A stretch of 7,498 nucleotides of DNA from Thermoplasmata archaeon. Its GTDB lineage: Archaea; Thermoplasmatota; Thermoplasmata; Thermoplasmatales; Thermoplasmataceae. Made by a program: the position numbers and the translations under genes. The stretch's first letter is position 1; every line of letters begins with the position of its first letter. Location: NCBI GenBank assembly GCA_021835265.1, contig JAKBQK010000137.1, positions 1 through 7,498 on the forward strand. The letters run 5' to 3'. The notes under the pieces are model-generated. The model searched no databases. It saw only the letters and a program-made list of their open reading frames with translations, and was not told where the DNA came from. Positions 1-5,303 of this stretch are shown here, piece after piece.

Positions 1-65
1 ATGAGCTAAGGCCATATGGACCAGAAGTTGACGTATACGGTGAAATGATCCTGTTTGCAGTATAG
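1..65 (+). CDS. C-terminal end of an unidentified protein (partial, enters from left)
   Basis: The frame whose codons begin at base 3 is open from the window edge to a TAG at 63-65 and reads ELRPYGPEVDVYGEMILFAV. The other two forward frames are closed within the first ten bases or by base 32. The peptide alternates polar and hydrophobic residues like a terminal beta strand and its codons look like those of neighbouring genes, so it is probably the 3' end of a real gene. I do not recognise the family. The stop lies inside an imperfect 27-bp tandem repeat, and the same frame remains open after it, so the TAG may be a recent truncation or may not be the functional end. About 21 codons are too few for any functional call. 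Confidence 0.45.
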   Translation, partial: ELRPYGPEVDVYGEMILFAV

Positions 66-86
66 GGTGAAATGGATCCTTTTAAT
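33..86 (+). repeat. Imperfect tandem repeat, 27-bp period (two units, faint third)
   Basis: Unit 1 (33-59) begins GTATACGGTGAAATGATCCT and unit 2 (60-86) begins GTATAGGGTGAAATGGATCCT. They agree at 14 of the first 15 bases, then continue to match through ATCCT and TTT with a one-base shift. A third, weaker copy (87-113) begins GTAGAGGTGGAAATA. The 27-bp period equals nine codons, so the repeat preserves the reading frame. The change from TAC in unit 1 to TAG in unit 2 creates the stop at 63-65. The similarity of units 1 and 2 looks like a true duplication; the third copy could be chance. Confidence 0.55.
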
Positions 87-218
87 GTAGAGGTGGAAAT
101 ACGAATATACAAACTTCCGGCAAGAGTTACCACGGAAGCAAGCGGTGTTCCATTTATAAGATATTTGATAAATTTATTTCCCAGTTTTCCCATGCTTTAC
201 AATTGCACCAAATTAGAT

Positions 219-239
219 ATTTTTTTGTGTTTTTTGATT
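219..239 (+). terminator. T-run terminator for the left-edge plus-strand gene
   Basis: Two T runs (T7 at 220-226, T6 at 230-235) lie on the plus strand downstream of the left-edge gene. Archaeal RNA polymerase terminates at U-rich stretches without needing a hairpin. The site lies before the convergent glycosylase gene ends, where a plus-strand terminator is expected. Confidence 0.4.
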
Positions 240-248
240 GTTACATTC

Positions 249-262
249 AATCTAATTAGATT
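249..262. repeat. 14-bp perfect palindrome at the 3' junction
   Basis: AATCTAATTAGATT is identical to its reverse complement. Its right end overlaps the TAA stop (261-263) of the minus-strand glycosylase gene. A related 8-mer, AATTAGAT, occurs at 211-218 and again within the palindrome at 254-261. It has no loop, so it would make a poor RNA hairpin; a protein-binding site or chance in AT-rich DNA are both possible. Confidence 0.4.
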
Positions 263-935
263 ATTTTATTAGCTTTCCAGTTGCCATCTTCCACATGTAA
301 AGGTCCAGTACACCTGGCTTTAGCCCAAGCTGTTCTGAAATCTGAATCACCTGCTGTTCATACTTCATGTAAAGCTTTCTATTCAGGGCCTTACCTGATC
401 TTGCAAATTCCCCGTCCAGCATTCTTATGATATGCTTATCAAGTATTGCAAAGTCAAAAACACCAGTGTTCCTTAGAAAATGAGATGATTCCTTATACCC
501 TATTCCCTTAACATTTTCCACAATGAACTCTCTTGCGACCCATGGATCGGGATGATTCAACAGTACAGGTAGTTCAGGTATTATCCATCTGTTCTCCGAA
601 ATAAATTTACCCCTCGTATTGTAGAATCTATAATGCGCATTTTTTAATTTAGCAGTTAAAACTTCTGTACTATCCTCTATGAATGGCTGTACTCCCAGCT
701 CTCTCTGCATCTTTATGCCTAATTCTGCAGAAGTATTGGCTGTCAGGAAGCAGTAGCATAGCTCAAAAAAAATCTCTGGTCCATCCTTCTTTCTGAATGA
801 TTCGAATTCCTTAACTCTTTCATTCACCTCGTCCCTGAATTTGGAATTAATTAGATCTTCCAGTTCTGTGAACCATACTTTCTGTGCTGTTATATTGCTA
901 CCAGTCATGTTATCCTTGTTGACTCTGTACTGCAT
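261..935 (-). CDS. ogg: N-glycosylase/DNA lyase, Ogg2-type 8-oxoguanine DNA glycosylase
   Basis: Bifunctional base-excision-repair enzyme that removes 8-oxoguanine from DNA and cleaves the strand by beta-elimination. The 224-residue product carries the archaeal Ogg2 signature: an ELCYCFLTANTSAE helix (58-71), AHYRFYNTRGKFI (100-112), the helix-hairpin-helix VKGIGYKESSHFLRNTG (142-158) with K148 as expected Schiff-base lysine, and AILDKHIIR (163-171) with D166 as catalytic aspartate. The 18-residue K-D spacing is that of the family. It ends in Lys (LIK), and a C-terminal Lys contacting the oxidised base is characteristic of Ogg2. Family members are nearer 205-210 residues, so M10 (start at 908, preceded by AAGGAT) may be the real start; no strong Shine-Dalgarno precedes M1. 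It is divergent from the PLD-like gene. Confidence 0.93.
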   Translation of the reverse strand: MQYRVNKDNMTGSNITAQKVWFTELEDLINSKFRDEVNERVKEFESFRKKDGPEIFFELCYCFLTANTSAELGIKMQRELGVQPFIEDSTEVLTAKLKNAHYRFYNTRGKFISENRWIIPELPVLLNHPDPWVAREFIVENVKGIGYKESSHFLRNTGVFDFAILDKHIIRMLDGEFARSGKALNRKLYMKYEQQVIQISEQLGLKPGVLDLYMWKMATGKLIK

Positions 936-1014
936 TTATGTGAATTAGTCTTTCTATTCAGTTCTATTTCTTTTGAATATTGCCTTGATATTCCCTTAAA
1001 AGGTTTACTGCTAA

Positions 1015-1025
1015 CTTTTAAAAGG
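1015..1025 (+). promoter_or_regulatory. TATA box for a leaderless transcript of the PLD-like gene
   Basis: CTTTTAAAAGG contains a perfect 10-bp palindrome (1015-1024). Its TTTTAAAA core is centred about 27 nt before the ATG at 1047, the distance at which archaeal transcription would begin on or next to the start codon. No Shine-Dalgarno sequence lies before the ATG, which agrees with a leaderless mRNA. A similar element, CCTTAAAAGGT, lies 22 bp upstream at 994-1004, so TTAAAAGGT occurs twice about two helical turns apart. Confidence 0.6.
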
Positions 1026-1046
1026 TAGACGCTATTAGTCCCCTAT

Positions 1047-1952
1047 ATGAACATTCATACTGAACCCGAAGATGGAAAGAATCCTGTACTTGAGATCATA
1101 AGGGAAAGCCAAAAGTTCCTGCACCTGAACTACTATCTCATTGACGATCCTGAATTCATGAAGGCAATCGAGGACAGGGTATCCCATAAGGTAAACGTTC
1201 AGATAATAATTGATGGCGAGCCATATGAGGGAAGCAGTCATTCCAGCCTTGAAGCACTCAGAAGGACAGGCGCACAGGTTAATCTTTCTCCTTCAAGATT
1301 TGATAATACTGACGTTTTTGATCATGCGAAATACATGTACAATGAAAAGAGGTTCCTAATAGGAACAATGAATCTGACAGATGCAGCATTCAAGAGCAAC
1401 AGGGAGTACTTTGTAATAGGCGATGAAAGAAAGGTTCTAAAATCCCTTGCAAGTATATTTGAATCAGACTGGAAGGGAGAAAGAGCAGGTGAGGTTGATA
1501 GAAAGGATCTGATTGTTTCACCAGACTCTGAGAACAGGATCCTTGGAATACTCAGGGACGGAAAGAAGCTATTCATAGAAACAGAAGAACTTGGTAATGA
1601 CAGGGTAATTCTTGACACCCTGAAGACCAAGGGAAAGAAATTAAGGATGATACTTCCTTCAAGCATTTCCGATGAGGACATGAATAACGCAGATGAACTC
1701 ATGAAGAATGGTGCAAAAATTAGGGTAATGCCTGCTGAAAAACTCTATATGCACGCCAAGATGATCCATACAGGAAAGTTCGTGTTCATTGGTTCACAGA
1801 ATTTCTCATCCACAAGTCTACTGAAAAACAGGGAAGTAGGGATCATGGTGAAGAAATACGGGATGAAGAAGATATTCAATAACAAGTTCAAGGAGGACTG
1901 GAAAAACTCTGAGACTATTACCAGAAAGATGAGGAAGGGCGCAAAATCATGA
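1047..1952 (+). CDS. Phospholipase D superfamily protein with two HKD motifs, soluble
   Basis: A 301-residue protein made of two PLD half-domains. Half 1 has H93-x-K95, G106-x-x-N109 and E120; half 2 has H236-x-K238, G249-x-x-N252 and E263. Spacings are the same in both halves (H to N 16, N to E 11), so both catalytic motifs look intact and would form one active site through a phospho-histidine intermediate. Each half begins with a comparable stretch (PVLEIIRESQKFLHLNYY near 13-30; RILGILRDGKKLFIETEE near 164-181), showing an internal duplication. The family includes phospholipases, cardiolipin synthase-type transferases and nucleases. No signal peptide or membrane segment is visible and the protein is lysine-rich, which favours a cytosolic enzyme, perhaps acting on nucleic acid. 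The divergent DNA-repair glycosylase gene is compatible with that, but the substrate cannot be read from sequence. Confidence 0.88.
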   Translation: MNIHTEPEDGKNPVLEIIRESQKFLHLNYYLIDDPEFMKAIEDRVSHKVNVQIIIDGEPYEGSSHSSLEALRRTGAQVNLSPSRFDNTDVFDHAKYMYNEKRFLIGTMNLTDAAFKSNREYFVIGDERKVLKSLASIFESDWKGERAGEVDRKDLIVSPDSENRILGILRDGKKLFIETEELGNDRVILDTLKTKGKKLRMILPSSISDEDMNNADELMKNGAKIRVMPAEKLYMHAKMIHTGKFVFIGSQNFSSTSLLKNREVGIMVKKYGMKKIFNNKFKEDWKNSETITRKMRKGAKS

Positions 1953-2188
1953 TTTAAATTAACTTTAGATCAAATAATTATTCCACTTTTATGCTTATTG
2001 TATTTAGTTTGTAACGACATTAAATTAAAAATCTCTAAATAACTATCTGTGCCTTCAATTCTGCATTTTTAAAATTACATAATTTCGCAGATATGCTCTT
2101 ATTTCTTAAGTATGATTTCACAAATTTTATAGACCGAATTACCACTTTTAAAAAATTATGGTTGTAAATTAAAATGAAAAATGAGGGT
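1953..2188. other. AT-rich intergenic region between convergent genes
   Basis: These 236 bases separate the convergent 3' ends of the PLD-like and sod genes. I see no tRNA, no structured RNA, no insertion-sequence ends and no convincing reading frame. It holds scattered T-rich stretches on both strands suitable for U-dependent archaeal termination, weak ones on the plus strand near 1978-2010 and a clearer one on the minus strand after sod. Confidence 0.6.
2145..2181 (-). terminator. U-rich terminator of sod
   Basis: Read on the minus strand just past the sod stop codon, the sequence carries T5 (2177-2181), further T-rich sequence, then T6 (2150-2155). This is a typical archaeal U-tract terminator without a stable hairpin. 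Confidence 0.45.
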
Positions 2189-2806
2189 TTATTTGAATGC
2201 GAGATATGCCTTGTGAGCCTTTTCGAATCTCTTGTTCACTGATGCCCAGTCTACATTCTTCATGAATGCGTCCAGATATGGTGCCCTCTTTGCCCCGTAG
2301 TCTACGTAATATGCGTGTTCGTAGACATCTAGAGCCATGACGACTATGGCATTCCATATTCCATTTGTGTTGTGTACATCAGCACCAATGTTTCTCAGCT
2401 TTCCGGTGTTCAGATCATATACAAGAAGTGCCCATCCCCTGAATGCAGTACCAGTAGCCTTAAAGTCCTCAACCCATTTCTCATAGCTTCCGAAATCTTC
2501 TGAGATCTTCTTTTTCAGTTCTTCAGATAGATTCTTGAGACCATCCTTTTTCAGTGACTCGAAATATATCTCGTGAAGAAGCGAACCATCATAATTGAAG
2601 GTTTCTTCCAGCTTAAGTTCCCTGAATTCGCTGTAATTCTGGTTTGCCTTGCTTCTGTCTGCATTTGGAAGTTTTTCCCAAATCTCATTCAACTTTGTGA
2701 CGTACCCATTATAATGCGTCTCAAAGTGATATTCTATTTGCTGATCTGATATACCATCCAGTCCCTTTGGCTTGAATTGATTTTTCTTTTCCCATTTTTC
2801 TACCAT
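2189..2806 (-). CDS. sod: Superoxide dismutase, Fe/Mn family (archaeal type)
   Basis: Dismutes superoxide to oxygen and hydrogen peroxide; cytosolic, with no signal peptide. The 205-residue length is normal. All four metal ligands are present: H27 (IEYHFETHYNGYV), H78 (SLLHEIYFESL), and D160 with H164 (ALDVYEHAYY). Y35 matches the conserved gateway tyrosine. The second-sphere Gln of bacterial enzymes is absent: the position four residues before H78, Gln in E. coli FeSOD, is G74, and the alternative late position is H145 (DVHNTNG). This Gly plus His arrangement is seen in thermophilic archaeal SODs that use iron or are cambialistic, so iron is the better guess. The start is well supported: GGTGA lies four bases before the ATG. 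A TATA-like element in the 116-bp gap suggests transcription independent of the MFS gene upstream. Confidence 0.96.
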   Translation of the reverse strand: MVEKWEKKNQFKPKGLDGISDQQIEYHFETHYNGYVTKLNEIWEKLPNADRSKANQNYSEFRELKLEETFNYDGSLLHEIYFESLKKDGLKNLSEELKKKISEDFGSYEKWVEDFKATGTAFRGWALLVYDLNTGKLRNIGADVHNTNGIWNAIVVMALDVYEHAYYVDYGAKRAPYLDAFMKNVDWASVNKRFEKAHKAYLAFK

Positions 2807-2810
2807 TTTT

Positions 2811-2815
2811 TCACC
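2811..2815 (-). promoter_or_regulatory. Shine-Dalgarno site of sod
   Basis: On the minus strand GGTGA, complementary to the archaeal 16S rRNA 3' end, lies four bases before the sod ATG. It fixes the start codon and shows that this mRNA has a leader, unlike several neighbours. Confidence 0.65.
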
Positions 2816-2833
2816 AGATCAATATTATTTACT

Positions 2834-2866
2834 GGTTTAAAAATTGTATCGATAACGTTTAAATAA
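2834..2866 (-). promoter_or_regulatory. Candidate sod promoter with two TATA-like elements
   Basis: Minus-strand TTTTTAAACC (about 2836-2845) would start transcription just ahead of the GGTGA site. A second element, TATTTAAACG (about 2856-2865), would give a leader of about 30 nt. Between them lies the perfect 8-bp palindrome TATCGATA (2847-2854), which could be an operator. Which TATA box is used cannot be decided from sequence. Confidence 0.4.
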
Positions 2867-2922
2867 TTGTTTTTTAAGAATTATTATCACCGAAATTTTA
2901 CCGGAAGATAAGACCCCGATGA

Positions 2923-4134
2923 TTATGTTTTTTCCATTGTTGAGGTTGATTCTTCTCGCTCCTTAGCCTTGAGTACAATGTACAGAGTTGCCAGAATTAC
3001 AAATATGACAGGTATGACCACGAGGAATGCGTTTCTGTATCCTACTATTTTTATTACCTCACCAGATATGAATGGCATTACTGTACCAATGGCCATCATT
3101 ATGGAAAAGAAATAACTGTTAGCCATATTTCTCCTGTTTTCTGGAAAACTCCTTGTTATGGACATTACAGAAAGTGGATATGTAAGTCCATGGGGGATGC
3201 CGAGGATCAGGAATGCTAACATAAAATAATCATAGGATTTTGCTGTTCCAAGTACAAGCAATCCTATGGCGGAAAGGATAACCGCTGAAAACATCAATCT
3301 TGGCAATCTTTCTGGTACCCTCACAGAAAATACAAGTCTTGATATGAATGATGTTAGAAAGAAAAGGCTGAATGTCAGATTGACCGTAGAGATGTTTATA
3401 TTGAAGTCAGATATGCCGAAGAGCCCACCATACGTGGTGAGAAAGGCAAAGGGGATGTTATAGGCAAGGATGTTGAGAAGTGATGATTGAAATCCCTTAT
3501 CCTTTAGTACTGTTATATCAAATCCTCTTCTCCTGACACCCATCTCATCTGGAAATTTTATGAAGAATGAATCGATCATTCCTACGGCCGGTAAAATAGA
3601 GAATACAAGGAATGATTCTTGGAATGATACGTAGTGGAGCAGTTCACTTTCAATATACGGTCCAAGTATTAATGAAAGACTGAGAGTGAGTGTGTAAATG
3701 GAAAGGATTCTTTCCCTCTGTCGTTTATCCTTAAAAAGAGACGCTGATGTGATAATATTGGGCATTATGGAACCCAGTGTGAAAGATGCAACTGGCAGAA
3801 TTATCCATATTGTGAAGGGAGTTGATATATAGAAGAGCGGAAAAGTAACTGCATATATTATTGACGAAATAATGAAAATTTTCCTTCTTGTTTTGGACTC
3901 AGCTCTTGCATTGATGAATGTACTCATTATAAAGGTAGTCAGGGATGCAGCTGAAGCCAGAAGACCTATTTCGACGTTGGAATAGAAAAAGTAGTACCTT
4001 GCCAGAAGAGGTACAGATGTAACGTACATATTGTTACTGGACCTGATGGCAAAGGTCATCGAAAGGATGACCGCTATGATTACGATTACTGTCCTATGAT
4101 CTATTTGCCTATCTGTGTTTGAATTTTCAGGCAT
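2923..4134 (-). CDS. Major facilitator superfamily (MFS) transporter, substrate unknown
   Basis: An integral membrane protein of 403 residues with twelve predicted helices: roughly 14-33, 53-73, 84-103, 108-130, 145-165, 170-192, then a basic cytosolic loop (193-215), and 216-238, 248-270, 279-297, 301-323, 337-357 and 366-388. Length and the 6+6 layout are typical of MFS. The loop between helices 2 and 3 (NARAESKTRRK, 76-86) sits where motif A is expected, but it is degenerate, lacking the usual Gly and Asp while keeping the basic cluster. Both termini are charged and presumably cytosolic. Secondary carriers of this kind move solutes or drugs using an ion gradient; nothing identifies the substrate. 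The ATG overlaps the last codons of the DUF3834-like gene (ATGCCTGA), and only a weak purine-rich site (GGAAGGGG, nine bases upstream) precedes it, so translation is probably coupled. Confidence 0.9.
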   Translation of the reverse strand: MPENSNTDRQIDHRTVIVIIAVILSMTFAIRSSNNMYVTSVPLLARYYFFYSNVEIGLLASAASLTTFIMSTFINARAESKTRRKIFIISSIIYAVTFPLFYISTPFTIWIILPVASFTLGSIMPNIITSASLFKDKRQRERILSIYTLTLSLSLILGPYIESELLHYVSFQESFLVFSILPAVGMIDSFFIKFPDEMGVRRRGFDITVLKDKGFQSSLLNILAYNIPFAFLTTYGGLFGISDFNINISTVNLTFSLFFLTSFISRLVFSVRVPERLPRLMFSAVILSAIGLLVLGTAKSYDYFMLAFLILGIPHGLTYPLSVMSITRSFPENRRNMANSYFFSIMMAIGTVMPFISGEVIKIVGYRNAFLVVIPVIFVILATLYIVLKAKEREESTSTMEKT

Positions 4135-4789
4135 TAAGTACTGCCCCTTCCAGCTTGCTGTAATCTTGAGGTTTTTCCAGTATTGGCTTCATGGATTTCA
4201 TGGTGCCAATTATGAACTCAAGAGGAAATTTATTCGGTAATTTTTTTGAAACTGTCTCTGCAGCCTTTTCCGGATTTTTATTAAACTCCTCCAGTCCCTG
4301 GTTGTAAATGGTCCTGAAATCGTTTAGAGTGCTCCTATCCTCAAATGAGGCTGAACAGCTTCCTGGGACATAGATCCCAGCTTTCTTAGCCCTTTCCTCC
4401 AGTGTAATACCTTTCATTCCACTCATGGACATAACTACTGCTGAAGTTGCCTTACCCTTATTCAACAGTGCTTTAATTTCTTCCATATTCTCTCCATAAA
4501 CAAAGTCTACTGGCAAGGATTCGTTCCTCACAATAATTTTTGATAAAACATCACTTGCTCCACCCTTTCTCAATATTGCTGTTGTTCCATTGAAATCTGG
4601 GCTAACCATCGATAATCCACTTAATAATACCATATGAATTGGCAACTTTCTCTTAATGAGTGAGATTGAGGAATCCAGGATTATGTCAGCATTCCCATCC
4701 TTTCCAAATTTTACATCTATATCCTTACTGTCAACTGCAAGCAGTGGAAAACAAACTGGTCCAGGTGCTGTTAAAACTTTAATGCTCAT
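4127..4789 (-). CDS. DUF3834-like protein with a type 2 periplasmic-binding-protein-like fold, no signal peptide
   Basis: A 220-residue protein resembling, from memory, the archaeal DUF3834 family, described as related to solute-binding lipoproteins. Visible support: a short first strand and loop (IKVLTAPGPVCFPLLAV, 3-19), a second strand with small residues (NADIILDSSISL, 33-44), a central stretch like the hinge crossing (VDFVYGENMEEIKALLNKGKA, 94-114), and a C-terminal block (LEEFNKNPEKAAETVSKKL, 166-184) closely like the terminal helices of NitT/SsuA-type binding proteins. It is shorter than those proteins (usually about 300) and lacks both signal peptide and lipobox, so it should be cytosolic. 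It overlaps the MFS gene by 8 nt and follows the PadR gene after 34 nt. A cytosolic substrate sensor, a carrier delivering to or from the transporter, or an enzyme of MqnA/MqnD-like fold are all possible. Function is not established. Confidence 0.6.
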   Translation of the reverse strand: MSIKVLTAPGPVCFPLLAVDSKDIDVKFGKDGNADIILDSSISLIKRKLPIHMVLLSGLSMVSPDFNGTTAILRKGGASDVLSKIIVRNESLPVDFVYGENMEEIKALLNKGKATSAVVMSMSGMKGITLEERAKKAGIYVPGSCSASFEDRSTLNDFRTIYNQGLEEFNKNPEKAAETVSKKLPNKFPLEFIIGTMKSMKPILEKPQDYSKLEGAVLNA

Positions 4790-4810
4790 AATTAGTGATT
4801 ACAAATAAGG

Positions 4811-4818
4811 ATAAATAA
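4811..4818 (-). promoter_or_regulatory. TATA box between padR and the DUF3834-like gene
   Basis: Minus-strand TTATTTAT is centred about 25 nt before the ATG at 4789, inside the 34-nt gap after padR. No Shine-Dalgarno precedes that ATG, so the transporter pair may have its own leaderless promoter as well as readthrough from padR. Confidence 0.4.
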
Positions 4819-4823
4819 CTTAG

Positions 4824-5174
4824 TCATAAATTATTATCAATTGTCATAAGGATATCATCTATCATGCCTCTGGCAAGTCTCAGAGCCTGATAATGGGATT
4901 TTACGAACTCATGTCCCTTATCTGTTATCCTGTATATTACTGCCTTTTGATGATCCTCTTCACAGGATCCTTCATTTTCTATAAGCCCCTTATTTTTAAG
5001 GTTTTTGAGCAAAACATAAACTGTACCCTTTGGAAGTTCCACTCCTATTTTTTCCGTAACTTCCCTGTTTAGTTCGTATCCGTAACGTGGTTTAATGCAC
5101 ATTTCCCTTAAGAGGTATATACTGAGCAATCCTCTCAGTATTTTTTCATCGGACAGTTTCATATGATGCCACAT
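4824..5174 (-). CDS. PadR family winged-helix transcriptional regulator
   Basis: A 116-residue DNA-binding repressor of PadR type, which acts as a dimer and usually releases DNA on binding a small ligand. The winged helix is clear: helix 1 (ILRGLLSIYLLREM, 12-25), the signature YGYELNREV (31-39), the recognition helix LPKGTVYVLLKNLKNKGLI (47-65), and a wing ending YRITDKGHEF (81-90). The rest (91-113) is one helix for dimerisation, as in the short PadR-s2 proteins. C26 and C71 are present, but nothing shows redox sensing. Two starts are possible, ATG at 5174 or at 5162 (M5); neither has a Shine-Dalgarno and the TATA-like element fits either. Repeats of GTAAA/TTTAC around the promoter suggest autoregulation. 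The downstream DUF3834-like and MFS genes are the likely targets. Confidence 0.9.
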   Translation of the reverse strand: MWHHMKLSDEKILRGLLSIYLLREMCIKPRYGYELNREVTEKIGVELPKGTVYVLLKNLKNKGLIENEGSCEEDHQKAVIYRITDKGHEFVKSHYQALRLARGMIDDILMTIDNNL

Positions 5175-5181
5175 TCTAATA

Positions 5182-5217
5182 GGTAAACTATTTACTTAAA
5201 CTTTCTCAATGTTTACC
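5182..5217. promoter_or_regulatory. Candidate padR promoter and operator (inverted repeats)
   Basis: GGTAAAC (5182-5188) and GTTTACC (5211-5217) form a perfect 7-bp inverted repeat, centres 29 bp apart. The left arm also starts a tighter perfect palindrome, GTAAA-CTA-TTTAC (5183-5195). The three half-sites bracket a minus-strand TATA-like element, GTTTAAGTA (about 5193-5201), which is preceded by a purine-rich BRE-like GAGAAA. Binding here would block TBP/TFB, the usual mechanism of archaeal autorepression. PadR as the binder is inferred from position. Confidence 0.5.
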
Positions 5218-5281
5218 AGATAATTTTCCATAAAATTTCTCAAAAGATATGAAATGATAATGGATAAATTTTGACGAAATT

Positions 5282-5302
5282 GGAAGTTTTGAAATGTCTT
5301 CC
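5282..5302 (-). terminator. Weak hairpin just after the GPN GTPase gene
   Basis: GGAAG (5282-5286) and CTTCC (5298-5302) could pair in the transcript immediately past the TGA, with an 11-nt loop. The stem is short and no long U tract follows directly, although moderately T-rich minus-strand sequence lies further on. It is a possible 3' end for the DP2-GPN transcript, not a firm one. Confidence 0.2.
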
Positions 5303-5303
5303 T

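Larger units (their letters stand above)
66..272 (+). pseudogene. Possible continuation of the left-edge gene after an in-frame TAG, or a short spurious ORF
   Basis: The frame of the left-edge gene continues after the TAG at 63-65 without another stop until 270-272. An ATG at 72 would give a 66-residue product beginning MDPFNVEVEIRIYKLPARV. The stretch to about 160 has protein-like composition, whereas the rest is T-rich and hydrophobic, reads like untranslated 3' sequence, and overlaps the glycosylase gene by 12 nt. GGTGA at 66-70 resembles a Shine-Dalgarno core but sits only one base before this ATG, too close to work normally. I see no family. The readings are a 3' remnant of the upstream gene cut off by the TAG, a readthrough extension, or chance. 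Confidence 0.25.

Noticed and set aside
1322..1702. 126-codon minus-strand open frame opposite the PLD-like gene
   Set aside because: It lies wholly within the PLD coding sequence, is extremely Ser/Leu/Phe-rich as expected for a complement of Lys/Glu/Asp-rich coding DNA, and shows no motif.
2146..2242. TATA-like TTTTAAAA followed 25 nt later by a 22-codon plus-strand frame (MKNEGLFECEICLVSLFESL...)
   Set aside because: The spacing fits a leaderless gene, but the frame is very short and mostly antisense to the sod 3' end, and the A/T run is better explained as the sod terminator on the other strand.
3266..3463. 65-codon plus-strand open frame inside the MFS gene
   Set aside because: Complementary shadow of a well-supported membrane protein, with no motif or promoter.
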